A DNA stretch of 64,000 nucleotides from Burkholderiales bacterium (GCA_021414305.1 JAIOOS010000015.1:310001-374000); one strand, 5' to 3'. Positions 41,122 through 50,306 are shown, numbered from the stretch's first letter. Translations and numbers: made by a program. Notes: generated from the sequence alone by a model not told the origin.

Positions 41122-42402
41122 ATGAACGTGAAGCTGAAGAAGAGAGGCCGGTGGCGCTCCGCGCGCGCAGTGTCGCGGTTACCGGCGGTGCTGGCGATGG
41201 CCGTGACCTTGTCGTTCGCGCAGAGCCAATCGACCATCCCGGAAGTGCAGGTGACGACCGCGGCGATTCCCGACAACGAGTACGACGCCGGCAGAAACGG
41301 CGTGCCCTGCCCGAGCTGCAACTTCGGCGCGGGCAACTCGCGCTTCGTCTTTTCCGACGCCGACAACACGCTCTGGGTCGGGCAGGTCGACCCGCTGACC
41401 GGCAACTACATCCCGTCCGACGGCCGCGGCCTGCTGCTCGACACCAATGCCGCGGCTGCCACCGACTACGGCAACGGTCCGGAGTGGTTCGACTCGGCCT
41501 CCGGCTCGGGCTTCGTCTACACGCAATACCTGCCGGGCCCGGCGCACAGCGACCGGACCGCGGGCGTTGGCGTGGCGAGAATGGTCAACGGGGCATGGAC
41601 GATCACCATCCTGTCGGGGCGCGGGCGCGCCTCGCCCGACGCGACCAAGAACCCCTCCGACCCGGACGTCTACATCAACTACGTCTCCGCGCCGAAAGGC
41701 AAGCTCTACTGGCGCAAGCTCTCCGACATCGACACCGAGCACGAGCTTCCGATCAGCAACCTGACTGATGGCAACTCCCGCCGCTGGGTGCCCGACACGC
41801 ACAAGATCCTGTTCCAGGGCCACGATCCCAATGATCCGCTGGTTCTGCGCGATCAGATGTTCACCTACGACATCGACACCGACACGGTCGAGCAGCTCAC
41901 CTTCAATCCGCTGGGCGTGCTCGGCGGCATGATGTGGCGCGCGCCGGAGTTCAAGAACGAGTACGTGTTCTTCACGATGGTGAAGGAGCGCCGGCAGATC
42001 CTCGTCTACCGCAAGCTCCCCGGTGCCGACAAGGTCATGCGCTGGACCATCGTCAAGACGATCGACGCGCCCGTCGCCTTGAACTACTTCTTCTCGCCGG
42101 AAGTCTTCGTCCACAACGGACGTTCCTACATCTTCGCCACGGTGAGCTCGGCCGCGGCCTTCTACGACCGCACGGTGCCGAACCAGATCGCGATCAGCGG
42201 CGTCGACCCGCTTCGCCTGGACGCACGGCTGGTGACCAACGACACCGGCACGCCGCGGCTGCGTCTGGATCCGGAGTACTACGTCACGGCACAGGGGCCG
42301 TTCATGTACTACAACCGCCTCGTGCCGGAGACAGCAACGCACCCGGCCGTCAACGACGGCGTATGGCGTGTCGACCTCGGGCTCGGGCCACTCCGCCCTT
42401 GA
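41122..42402 (+). CDS. Secreted propeller-like protein, paralogue 3
   Basis: 426 aa from the ATG at 41122. A basic N-terminus and hydrophobic stretch (about 15-34; LPAVLAMAVTLSFAQSQS) form a signal peptide. The mature protein is the closest relative of paralogue 1: CPSCNFGAGNSRFVF against CPSCNYNTGNSRFAW, DGNSRRWVPDTHKILF against DGNSRRWVPGTRKLIF, and RLRLDPEYYVTAQGP against RLRLDPEYFITAKGP. It is convergent with the export operon, its stop lying 24 bases from the HlyD-fusion stop. The function is unknown, but a periplasmic or surface role is likely. Confidence 0.8.
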   Translation: MNVKLKKRGRWRSARAVSRLPAVLAMAVTLSFAQSQSTIPEVQVTTAAIPDNEYDAGRNGVPCPSCNFGAGNSRFVFSDADNTLWVGQVDPLTGNYIPSDGRGLLLDTNAAAATDYGNGPEWFDSASGSGFVYTQYLPGPAHSDRTAGVGVARMVNGAWTITILSGRGRASPDATKNPSDPDVYINYVSAPKGKLYWRKLSDIDTEHELPISNLTDGNSRRWVPDTHKILFQGHDPNDPLVLRDQMFTYDIDTDTVEQLTFNPLGVLGGMMWRAPEFKNEYVFFTMVKERRQILVYRKLPGADKVMRWTIVKTIDAPVALNYFFSPEVFVHNGRSYIFATVSSAAAFYDRTVPNQIAISGVDPLRLDARLVTNDTGTPRLRLDPEYYVTAQGPFMYYNRLVPETATHPAVNDGVWRVDLGLGPLRP

Positions 42403-42426
42403 CGAGAATCCGCCGAACCGGTTTCC

Positions 42427-44892
42427 TCAAGGGATCCAGGACCAGACCTGGACGCTGATGAAGCGGACCAGCGCCAGCGAGAACGCCTTCCAGACCGGCA
42501 TCGTCGTGCCGCCGATCTTGGCGTAGCCGGTCATCCCGGTCTTGAGCTCGCCTTTCGGGTTGTCGATCGTGGCGATGACCTTGACCACGTTGCCGAAGGG
42601 CTTGACGGTGACGTTTCGGTCCAGCGTCTGCACCTTGCCGACGAACTCGCGGTCGAAGAAGGCCGCCGGCTTGGCGCGAATCGTGGCGCCGATCGCCACA
42701 TAGGCGATATCCGACTCGGGCACCTGAATCTCGGCCGTGACCTGGCGCGTGTTCTCGACGGTGGCGAACGGCTGGCCCTTCTCCATGACGCTGTTGAGGC
42801 GCTCGTTCAGGTGCAGGGTGAGGATGTTGCCGTCGAACGGCATGCGCAGCGTGGTTCGATCGACCTTGCCGCTCAGCGTCGCCCGCTCCTCGACCAGCGC
42901 GTCGAGCTTGGCCTTCTCGGCGGCGATCTTGTCCGGCGTGACTCCCGTCTTGACCAGCGCCAGCTCGGCGGCCCGCTTGGCGACCTCGTCGACGTCGACC
43001 TCGTGATCGCGCCTGGCTGCGTCGTATTCCTCGAACGAGATCGCCCGGTCCTTGTAGAGGCGCTCCATCCGCGGCTCGCGATCGCGGGTGAACTGCTCGT
43101 GCTTCCTGGCGACGTCGAGCGCGCGCTCGGCGACCATCACCTCCTCCTTCTTCGGCCGGGCCTGCAGGTCCTTGATCACCGCCGCCTGCTCGGCGATCTT
43201 CGCCGTCAGCACGTTGATCTCCGACTTCAGATCGGTGGCGGCGATGCGGGCGATGACCACGCCCTTCTTCACCGACTCGCTGCCGATGAAATTGACCTCC
43301 TCGACGATGCCCGAAACGTCGGTCGTGATCACCTGGCGGTCGCTCGGGTAGATGTCGAAGGTGCCGCCGGCGTCGTAGGGATAGGGCAGGAAGAGGAGCA
43401 GGAGCAGGCTGAAGACGATGGCGGTGCGGACATAGACCGTCGTCCGCTGGATCGGCGTGTCGACCTGCTTGGCCTCGCCGCCCTCTGCCGGCATGGCGCG
43501 CCGGCGCCAGCGGTCGAACTGCACCGACCGCTCGTAGGCCGTGGAGATCTTGCTGAAGCGCTGCGCGGTGCGCACCAGCAGGTAGCCGAAGAGCACGAGC
43601 GACAGGATGATCGTCATCCCGCCGATCTGCAGCTGGGCGAGGAACTTGGTGACGATCATGACGATGACCGCCACGATCAGGAAGGCATAGAGGAAGTTCG
43701 CCAGCGCGTAGGTCACGAGCACGCTGCTGTCGGCCTCGCTCGCCGATCCGCCGCGCAGCTTCGACATGAACGCCAGGTACGACTTGCCGCGCAGGTGGGG
43801 CTCGTTCATGAACGCCGCGAGCAGGTGGTAGCCGTTGCCCTTGACCAGCGGATTGCCGCCCTCGAGGACGATGTTGACGGCGCAGATGAAGGCGATCGCC
43901 AGACCGGCGCGCGACAGGGTGAAGAAGCTGTCGCGGGTGTTGTACCAGACCAGCACGCCCATGCTGAACAGGAACACGCGCATCAGCAGCGGACCGGCAT
44001 GCAGCCACATGCGCTCGCGCCGGCTCAGCTGCTCGGTGTGGCGGATCTGCACCACGAAGCGCGGGAAGAAGCCGAAGCGAAGCGCGATGGTCAGCGGGCC
44101 GACGCTGGCGCGGAACGCCTGGGCGATGAAGGCCTGCGTGAACACCGCCGTGATGTTGATCGCGAACAGGCTGGTGAGCGCATGCGTGAAGAGGTTCGTC
44201 AGGTCGTGCAGCGTTTGCAGATCCTGATACGCCAGCGGCGCATAACGGACGACCAGGATCAGCGCCGAGAGGCCGAGAAAGGGCATCAGGTAGACGACCC
44301 ATTTCAGAGGCGACACCAGCGGCAGCAGCACCGCCAGCATCGGCTTGATCTCGAACAGCTTCCAGCCGCGCCCGGCAGCGCGCGGGTCCAGGTTGTCGGC
44401 CTCGTTGACGCCAGCGGCCAGCGTGGCGTCCTCGGGAATCCCTTCCTTTGCGCCGCCGCCGGCAGCCGCGATGGCGGCGGCCGGCATGGTCGTCGCCGGC
44501 GCCATCGCCGCCGCCAGTTCCTCGAACGATTTCGGCTTGACCAGCCCATGCTCGAGCGCGTAGCCCTGCTTGGTGAACGGCTTGAGCAGGGGATGGGCCC
44601 CGCTCTCCTCGTCGAGCAGCTTGTTGTCGGCCAGCCAGCCGAAGAACTTCATCACCTCGGCTTCGCTGATCTGGCGGCCGAAGCGGTCCTCGAACACCGA
44701 GAGCAGCTTGCCGATGGCCTCGCAGCCCGGCAGAACCTCCAGCACGAAGAACTGCCAGGGCTCGAGGTCGTGGGTCTTGTCGGCGAGCTTGTCGCGCAGC
44801 AGGTACGACGTGGTGTCGCCCTGGACGATGCGAAACGCCTGCAGGCGACGCGGCAGGTACGCCGGCAGCGCCACCTTCTTGGATTCACTCAT
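42427..44892 (-). CDS. PqqD-like / M50-like / HlyD fusion export protein
   Basis: 821 aa, starting by ATGA overlap with the TolC gene. The N-terminus (about 1-115) looks like a PqqD/RRE-type winged domain (WQFFVLEVLPGCEAIGKLL ... FFGWLADNKLLDE). Membrane segments (about 195-430) match the M50 peptidase-like proteins fused to HlyD, with GNPLVKGNGYHLLAAF and EPHLRGKSY, but the HExxH zinc site is not present. The C-terminus (about 500-821) is a HlyD periplasmic adaptor with a coiled coil (about 560-690) and a lipoyl/barrel region (NSVMEKGQPFATVENT). It should span the inner membrane and reach the TolC partner. Confidence 0.83.
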   Translation of the reverse strand: MSESKKVALPAYLPRRLQAFRIVQGDTTSYLLRDKLADKTHDLEPWQFFVLEVLPGCEAIGKLLSVFEDRFGRQISEAEVMKFFGWLADNKLLDEESGAHPLLKPFTKQGYALEHGLVKPKSFEELAAAMAPATTMPAAAIAAAGGGAKEGIPEDATLAAGVNEADNLDPRAAGRGWKLFEIKPMLAVLLPLVSPLKWVVYLMPFLGLSALILVVRYAPLAYQDLQTLHDLTNLFTHALTSLFAINITAVFTQAFIAQAFRASVGPLTIALRFGFFPRFVVQIRHTEQLSRRERMWLHAGPLLMRVFLFSMGVLVWYNTRDSFFTLSRAGLAIAFICAVNIVLEGGNPLVKGNGYHLLAAFMNEPHLRGKSYLAFMSKLRGGSASEADSSVLVTYALANFLYAFLIVAVIVMIVTKFLAQLQIGGMTIILSLVLFGYLLVRTAQRFSKISTAYERSVQFDRWRRRAMPAEGGEAKQVDTPIQRTTVYVRTAIVFSLLLLLFLPYPYDAGGTFDIYPSDRQVITTDVSGIVEEVNFIGSESVKKGVVIARIAATDLKSEINVLTAKIAEQAAVIKDLQARPKKEEVMVAERALDVARKHEQFTRDREPRMERLYKDRAISFEEYDAARRDHEVDVDEVAKRAAELALVKTGVTPDKIAAEKAKLDALVEERATLSGKVDRTTLRMPFDGNILTLHLNERLNSVMEKGQPFATVENTRQVTAEIQVPESDIAYVAIGATIRAKPAAFFDREFVGKVQTLDRNVTVKPFGNVVKVIATIDNPKGELKTGMTGYAKIGGTTMPVWKAFSLALVRFISVQVWSWIP

Positions 44893-46412
44893 GGTGTCGT
44901 GGCCTTCGCGGAGGGTGCCGCCAGCGGCGAGTCGGTGATGCCCCAGCCGCCTCCCATGGCCTTGTAGACGGAAATCAGGGCGACGTACTGGTCGCGACGT
45001 GTCTGGCTTTGCTGGATCTCGCCGACGTAGGTGCTGCGGTCGGCGTCGAGCACTTCGAGGTAGCTGCTGCGGCCTCCCTCGTAGCGCTTCAGCGCGCTGA
45101 CGCCGTGCGCCCGAAGGGCGTCGAGCTGGCGCGTTCGGATCAGCGAGCGTTGCCAGGTCTGGCGATGCAGGACGAGGGCGTCTTCGACCTCGCGCAGTGC
45201 GGTCTGCACGCTCAGCTGGAAGGCAATCGCCTTCTGCTGCTGAATCGCCTCCGCTTCGCGCACCTGGCCGGCGATCCGCCCGCTGGTGAAGACCGGCCCG
45301 AGCAGGTTGACGCCGAAGCTGCTGACGTTCGAGGACGCCTGCGTCAGCTTGTTGAGCTCGGCGCTGGCGAAGCCGTACTGCCCCGTCAGCGCGATCGTCG
45401 GGAAGTACTGCGCCTTGGCCACACCGATCCGTGCATTCGCCGAGACGAGTTCCTGTTCCGCCTTGCGCACGTCCGGCCGCTGCACCAGCAGGTCGGCCGG
45501 CAGACCCGCCGGAATAGGAGGCATGGCCAGCTCGAACAACGGCTTGCCGCGCTCGATCGGACCCGGGCCGCGGCCAACCAGCGAGCTGAGCGCGTGCTCG
45601 AGCACGGCGATCTCGGCCTCCTTTCCGGTCAGGTCGGCCAGGGCCTCCTCGTACTCGGCCTTCGCCTTGAGGTACGGCTGCTCGCCGACGCCGCCGCCTT
45701 CGAGCTTCTTGCCCAGAAGCTGCTGCGATTCATAGCGGCTCGCGGCCGTTCGCTTGTGCAGCTCGAGCTCGTAGTCCAGCCCGCGCAGCGTCACGTACGA
45801 AGTCGCCACCTCCGAAACCAGCGACAGCACCAGCGCACGACGGTCTTCCTCGGTCGCGATCAGGTCGGCGAGGGCCGATTCGTTCGCGCGGCGAACACGG
45901 CCCCAGAAGTCGAGCTCCCAGCTGACCGTGCCGCCGATCTCGTAGACGTTGCCGACCGGGTAGGCACCGTTGACCAGCGGGATGAAGCGGTTCTGGCTGA
46001 CCGCGTCGCGGGTGCGCTGGCCGTAGGCGTTGACCTGGGGCTGCCCGGCCGCATGCGCGACCTGGAGCTGGGCGTTGTACTGCTCGACGCGAAGAGCGGC
46101 GATCCGCAGGTCCTTGTTCTCCTCGAGGGCGGTCCGGATCATCGCGTCGAGCTGCGGATCGCCCAATGCCGACCACCACGCCGTGTCGATCAGCTGCGCC
46201 GGGCCAGGCGGTGGCGGCGCAGAGATTGCCGGCAGCGGCACGGCAGGCACAGGGTTGGCCACCGCCGGCGCCGGTTGCCACTGCGCCGGCACGGTCACCG
46301 CCGGACGCTGGTAATCCGGGCCGATTGGAGCGCATGCCGCCAGCAGGCTGGCCACGACCAGACATGACGCCGACCGGCGCCCTGCGGGGAGCAGGCAGCG
46401 CATCCGGCTCAT
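44889..46412 (-). CDS. TolC/NodT-family outer-membrane efflux lipoprotein
   Basis: 507 aa from the ATG at 46412, which overlaps the upstream stop (ATGA). A lipoprotein signal ends at LLAAC (Cys27). The NodT-type N-terminus GPDYQRPAV is followed by two outer-membrane efflux repeats (about 80-275 and 290-490) with long helices and motifs such as ELDFWGRVRRANESALADL and RPDVRKAEQELVSANARIG. It forms the outer-membrane channel for the HlyD fusion encoded next (4-base overlap). The ATGA overlaps on both sides link it to the small coiled-coil gene and the adaptor gene. Confidence 0.93.
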   Translation of the reverse strand: MSRMRCLLPAGRRSASCLVVASLLAACAPIGPDYQRPAVTVPAQWQPAPAVANPVPAVPLPAISAPPPPGPAQLIDTAWWSALGDPQLDAMIRTALEENKDLRIAALRVEQYNAQLQVAHAAGQPQVNAYGQRTRDAVSQNRFIPLVNGAYPVGNVYEIGGTVSWELDFWGRVRRANESALADLIATEEDRRALVLSLVSEVATSYVTLRGLDYELELHKRTAASRYESQQLLGKKLEGGGVGEQPYLKAKAEYEEALADLTGKEAEIAVLEHALSSLVGRGPGPIERGKPLFELAMPPIPAGLPADLLVQRPDVRKAEQELVSANARIGVAKAQYFPTIALTGQYGFASAELNKLTQASSNVSSFGVNLLGPVFTSGRIAGQVREAEAIQQQKAIAFQLSVQTALREVEDALVLHRQTWQRSLIRTRQLDALRAHGVSALKRYEGGRSSYLEVLDADRSTYVGEIQQSQTRRDQYVALISVYKAMGGGWGITDSPLAAPSAKATTP

Positions 46413-46825
46413 GCCTCGGGTGAATGCTCGAGAACGTCGAGCGCCAGCGCCTCGATCTCGCGGACTCGCAGGAGGCGCGTCTGCAGCTCGAGCAGCATCG
46501 CCTCGAACCACTTGATCTGGTATTCGAGGTGGCGGCGCTCGGCGATGATGTCTTCCATCGGCGCATTGGCCGGCGGCTGGCCGTGCTCGTCGAACAGGAT
46601 CTTGATTTCCTCGGCCACCTGGCGGTTTCCGTTGATGTACTTGACCTGCTTCTCGACGAACTTCTTGACCTTGCGCGCCTTGAACTCGCGCAGCAGCGCC
46701 TCGCGCAGGCCGCGCTGGTACGGGCTCAGCTTCTCGAGGTCGGGATGGGTGCTCACCGGATCGCCCTGGACCGGACCGATCCGCGGCCGATTGCCTTCCT
46801 TCCTGGCGTTGTCTGGTTCGCTCAT
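46409..46825 (-). CDS. Small coiled-coil protein of the export operon, unknown function
   Basis: 138 aa from the ATG at 46825 with GGAGACGAG upstream. There is no signal peptide or membrane segment. After a polar N-terminus of about 30 residues it is helical and charged: ALLREFKARKVKKFVEKQVK, then a break (DEHGQPPANAPME), then RRHLEYQIKWFEAMLLELQ with a heptad pattern. I do not recognise the family. It sits between the sulfotransferase and TolC genes in the same operon and may act as a cytoplasmic adaptor for sulfation or export. Confidence 0.78.
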   Translation of the reverse strand: MSEPDNARKEGNRPRIGPVQGDPVSTHPDLEKLSPYQRGLREALLREFKARKVKKFVEKQVKYINGNRQVAEEIKILFDEHGQPPANAPMEDIIAERRHLEYQIKWFEAMLLELQTRLLRVREIEALALDVLEHSPEA

Positions 46826-46851
46826 GCTCGTCTCCGAACTGCCTCGCCGGC

Positions 46852-47757
46852 TCAGTAGCCGAACTCGCGCGCCAGCGCGACGACTTCCGGCTTCAGCCCC
46901 GCACCGTCTTCGCGCCAGGGCACGGGCTCGTCGAGGCGCGGCACCTTCACCTTGTGCGGCCTGAAGGTCGGGCCTGACAGGAAATTGGGATCGTTGCCGA
47001 ACAGGGCGTCGAGCGGGCCGAAGCAGGCGAAGGGCGAGCGCTCGGGGTGCATCATCTGCTCGATCGCTTCGGCGTCGTGGCGCAGGCCGAGCCAACGGCA
47101 GATGCGGCCCAGGTACTCGGGCGGATCGCCCATCATGTCTTCGCCGCGCACCCGCATCTGCTGCTCCGGCGGCACCGAGTCGAGGAAGTTGAGGATGTTG
47201 ATGTTGAAGTCGTGCCAGGCGTATTGCGGCTCGACCACGGCGCGATCGGCCTGGAACTCGATCGAGTTCACGAACAGGGCGAAGGTCCCGTCATAGAGGC
47301 TCATCACCGACTTGCACTGGCCTACCGGATGACGCGTCAGGTGCAGGAAGCGGGCATCCGGAAACGCCTTGTAGATCGCCCGCATGCGCTTGACGTCGAC
47401 GGTGTACGCGGGGCTCTTTTCCACCGCCACCAGCGGATCGATCTTCGCGACGAGCTCCTGGTAGACCGAGCCGACGTCGTGGTTCTGCCGCGCCGCGCAC
47501 CAGTGCTCGGCCATGCGGATGGTGTGCATCGTCTGCTCGCCGGCGTAGATCTCGGCAACGGCGCGCAGCAGGCCGTGGCGGGTCTTGGCATCGCTGCCCA
47601 TCTCGTCGGAGGTGCGGATCCACAGCTGCCCCAAGGTCTCGACGTTGAAGAGGCACAGCTCCGGCAGTCCGAAGGCCTGCGGATGCTGGCCGAGCATGGC
47701 ATTCATCAGCGAGGTGTAGGACCTCGGCGGAGCGAGCAGGAACAGCGGCGAGGCCAT
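46852..47757 (-). CDS. PAPS-dependent sulfotransferase
   Basis: 301 aa. The 5'-phosphosulfate loop is LLAPPRSYTSLMNAML (about 7-22) and the 3'-phosphate site is RFLHLTRHPVGQCKSV (about 136-151). Residues between carry the usual helices, and EKSPAYTVDVKRM matches the family. It transfers sulfate from PAPS to a hydroxyl or amine acceptor in the cytoplasm. PAPS-making enzymes are encoded upstream on the same strand and export proteins downstream. The acceptor is unknown; the lipid made by the neighbouring PKS cluster is the leading candidate. Confidence 0.88.
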   Translation of the reverse strand: MASPLFLLAPPRSYTSLMNAMLGQHPQAFGLPELCLFNVETLGQLWIRTSDEMGSDAKTRHGLLRAVAEIYAGEQTMHTIRMAEHWCAARQNHDVGSVYQELVAKIDPLVAVEKSPAYTVDVKRMRAIYKAFPDARFLHLTRHPVGQCKSVMSLYDGTFALFVNSIEFQADRAVVEPQYAWHDFNINILNFLDSVPPEQQMRVRGEDMMGDPPEYLGRICRWLGLRHDAEAIEQMMHPERSPFACFGPLDALFGNDPNFLSGPTFRPHKVKVPRLDEPVPWREDGAGLKPEVVALAREFGY

Positions 47758-47797
47758 GGCTAGGCCCTCGCCGGCAACGTTCCGGCGCGGCCGTCGC

Positions 47798-49156
47798 TCA
47801 CGGCACCGCCACCTGGAAAGTGCCGCTCGCCGTGTCGTCGAACGCGCCGACGACGATCGCCAGGGGAGCGGTCTGCATGACGTAGATGTCGGCGCTGTCC
47901 GTGAGTCGCTTGCCGACCATCATCGCGAACGGACCCGCGCCGGAAATCCGCTGCAGACCGGCCTGGTCGTTCGTGGGGGTGGGCGAGGCGGTGCCGAGGA
48001 CCGCGTACGAGACCGTGTCGGCGTCGAGCACCATCGTCACCCAGTCCGGGATGTCGGCGAACCCCGTCGAGCGGGTGATCGACGGCCCGAACAGCCTTCC
48101 CCACGCCAGTCCGGCCGACTCCTGCAGACCGACCCGGAGTTGCTGCGTGGCGTCGGGTGCGGTCAGCGCGCTGAGCATGATGATCGAAGCACCGGAGCGG
48201 GCAAGCTGAAAGGTGAAGACGGCGCCGCTGCTGGTGTCGACACCGGAGTAGAGGTCGCCGGCGACGCTGAGCATGTAGCTCGTCAGCACCACCGGGCAGT
48301 TCTGGGTCGCGCTCACCGAGCTGTCGGTCTGGCAGACGGAGAGGACGTTGCCGGAGATGCGCGCCGTGCCCGGATGAGTCGTCGCCGTTCCGTCCGCAGC
48401 GACGTTGCGGGTGGCGAGATTGAAGACGCCGTCGACGAGCGTCGTCCCGAACCGGCGCGCCGCGATGTACGGCAGGACAACGCCTCCGCCGAAATCGTGG
48501 TTGCCGATGACCAGGTCGGTCGCGGTGCGCAGACGCTGCGTGCCGGCGACGATGTACTCGCCGGCCCCCGCGACGAACGTCTTCGTCACCGGCGCGGCGC
48601 CGCCGGTCATGGTGTAGCTCAGCGCGTCGAAGTCGATCGTCAGGTCGTACAGCTTGCCGTTCGCGGCGTACGCCTTGTAGGCGCCGTTGCGCCCGTCGAT
48701 CGCGACGGCGGTGACAGTCGACGAGTTGTCGGACAGGTCATCGTCCCGGTCGCTGGCGACCTTCACCTGATGGACGATGTCGCCGCGGCTCGCCGCCGGC
48801 ACCGCGACCTGATAGGTCAACGTCAGGGCCTTGCCCGACGCCAGGGTCGGCAGCGTCATGTTCGGGCCCAGCACTGCCGGACAGATCGCACCGAACGACG
48901 GCGAGCAGGTGACGGTCGCGGTGTAGCCGGCGGTCAGTGTCTCGGTGATGACGAGGTTGGTCGCCTCGTTCCGCCCGGTGTTGACGACGAGCACGGTGAA
49001 GGTGGCGGTGGTTCCCGCGCCCACCGTCGACGGCCCGACCTGCGACAGGTTGAGATCGTCCGGCAGGACCGTGCTTCCTCCGCTCGCACTGCGGCCTCCG
49101 CCGCAGGCGGACAACGTCATCGCGACCAGAAGCGCCGCATAGCCCAGAAATCTCAC
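47798..49156 (-). CDS. Lipoprotein with a DUF11-type immunoglobulin-like domain
   Basis: 452 aa with a GTG start at 49156 (GGGGGTAA upstream), giving a clean lipoprotein signal ending SACGGG (Cys18). An N-terminal DUF11-like repeat (about 30-130; GPSTVGAGTTATFTVLVVNT, EATNLVITETLTAGYTATV) is followed by a beta-rich part of about 310 residues with no known motif. It is anchored to a membrane and faces outward. It lies between the sulfatase-like and sulfotransferase genes, so it may bind or display the exported product. The function is unknown. Confidence 0.75.
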   Translation of the reverse strand: MRFLGYAALLVAMTLSACGGGRSASGGSTVLPDDLNLSQVGPSTVGAGTTATFTVLVVNTGRNEATNLVITETLTAGYTATVTCSPSFGAICPAVLGPNMTLPTLASGKALTLTYQVAVPAASRGDIVHQVKVASDRDDDLSDNSSTVTAVAIDGRNGAYKAYAANGKLYDLTIDFDALSYTMTGGAAPVTKTFVAGAGEYIVAGTQRLRTATDLVIGNHDFGGGVVLPYIAARRFGTTLVDGVFNLATRNVAADGTATTHPGTARISGNVLSVCQTDSSVSATQNCPVVLTSYMLSVAGDLYSGVDTSSGAVFTFQLARSGASIIMLSALTAPDATQQLRVGLQESAGLAWGRLFGPSITRSTGFADIPDWVTMVLDADTVSYAVLGTASPTPTNDQAGLQRISGAGPFAMMVGKRLTDSADIYVMQTAPLAIVVGAFDDTASGTFQVAVP

Positions 49157-49211
49157 AGAACAGTTACCCCCAACCGCGCGGTCGTCTCCACCGCCTTGCC
49201 GAATCGGGCTC

Positions 49212-50036
49212 TCAGCGAACCCGGCCCTCCACGAAAGGAATCTCGAAACACTTCTCATGCATGATCGGACCGTGGCCGAAATAGCCATCCTCGCCGAACA
49301 GCTCCCCGTGGTCGGCGGTGACGATGAACCAGGTGTCCTTCGGCGCCTTTTCGATCAGCTTTCCGATCAGCCCGTCGATGTACTCCACGCACTTGATCTG
49401 CTGCTTGTGCAGCATCTTCAGCTGCTCCCGATCGAATGCTTCATCGATCTTCTGCGGCGCGGACGGCGCGTCCTTGCCGATCGACTTGATCGCGCCGTGC
49501 ACGCCCGAGATGTGCGGCAGGTCGGCGCCCGACAGCATGTAGGGATAGTGGGTCTCGCCCAGATTCAGGAAGTAGTACTGCGGCTCGTCGTCGGGAAATT
49601 CCATCTCCTCGACCATGGTCGCGAAGTCGTTGTGGTGGCTCATCAGCTTGTACTCGTCGAAGTGCTTGCTGATCAGCGTGTACTTGTTGAGCACCGGCAT
49701 CGAGACCTTGGCCACGGTGTGGTAGCCGAGCTTGCTCAGCACCTTGGGCAGCGAGATCTCGGGCAGGAAGTCGCTGAACGTCACCTCGGCCGCGCCGGTG
49801 CGCTCCTTCCAGTTCATGAACTCCTCCTTGTAGATCTCGGAGGCGAACACGTCCTTCGGGCTGGAGTGCGGCATCAGGCCCATCGTGAAAGCGTAGTGCG
49901 AGGGCGCGGTCCACGAGGCGTACGAATAGCGTTTCTCGGCCTGGCCAAGCCGGTCGATGTTCGGCGTCGCCGCGGCCATCATCGAGTCGTAGCGGCAACT
50001 GTCCATGACGATGAAAACGATATGGTTACTGGCCAC
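49212..50036 (-). CDS. Sulfatase-like (alkaline phosphatase superfamily) hydrolase/transferase
   Basis: 274 aa from a GTG at 50036. Superfamily motifs are the metal Asp in FIVMDSCRYDS, the nucleophile region SYASWTAPSHYAFTMG and FIVTADHGELFGEDG with GHGPIMHE. The true sulfatase motif (Cys/Ser-x-Pro-Ser-Arg, needed for formylglycine) is replaced by Thr-Ala-Pro-Ser-His, as in sulfatase-like transferases that use Thr. The protein ends soon after the metal site (FVEGRVR), shorter than most relatives. There is no signal peptide. It could move or remove a head group on the product. It follows the cysNC gene on the same strand. Confidence 0.78.
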   Translation of the reverse strand: MASNHIVFIVMDSCRYDSMMAAATPNIDRLGQAEKRYSYASWTAPSHYAFTMGLMPHSSPKDVFASEIYKEEFMNWKERTGAAEVTFSDFLPEISLPKVLSKLGYHTVAKVSMPVLNKYTLISKHFDEYKLMSHHNDFATMVEEMEFPDDEPQYYFLNLGETHYPYMLSGADLPHISGVHGAIKSIGKDAPSAPQKIDEAFDREQLKMLHKQQIKCVEYIDGLIGKLIEKAPKDTWFIVTADHGELFGEDGYFGHGPIMHEKCFEIPFVEGRVR

Positions 50037-50306
50037 GATGCAATCCGTAGGGGTGAGAGGGGCGAGCGCGATCAGGAGAGCAGCAACTTCGACGCCAACG
50101 CGAGCGGCTCCGTCGAGAGGGTGCCGTTCGGCATGGTCCGGGGCACCTCGGCGCCGACCAGCGGCCCGCAGTCGCACGCACTATATCTGTGCCTACCTCG
50201 CTGAGGCCTGCCGGCGGTCGCCCCGACACCGGAGCCGGCAAGCGGATTCAGGGCGTGCACAGGGCCTCCCCCGCGAACCGGGGGGTCGGCTCGACATCCG
50301 GAGCAC
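50037..50306 (-). promoter_or_regulatory. Gap upstream of the sulfatase-like gene with a possible -10 box
   Basis: 270 bases between the cysNC stop and the sulfatase-like start. On the minus strand TATAGT (50185-50180) is close to a -10 consensus, but no -35 box is placed well. It may give the export/sulfation genes a promoter of their own. No reading frame of interest is seen. Confidence 0.25.

Noticed and set aside
43900..44250. An active M50 zinc protease in the HlyD fusion
   Set aside because: The expected HExxH helix reads TQAFIAQ-like sequence without the ligands; only the fold remains.
49212..50036. A true formylglycine arylsulfatase
   Set aside because: The required Cys/Ser-x-Pro-x-Arg site is absent, so it is called sulfatase-like only.
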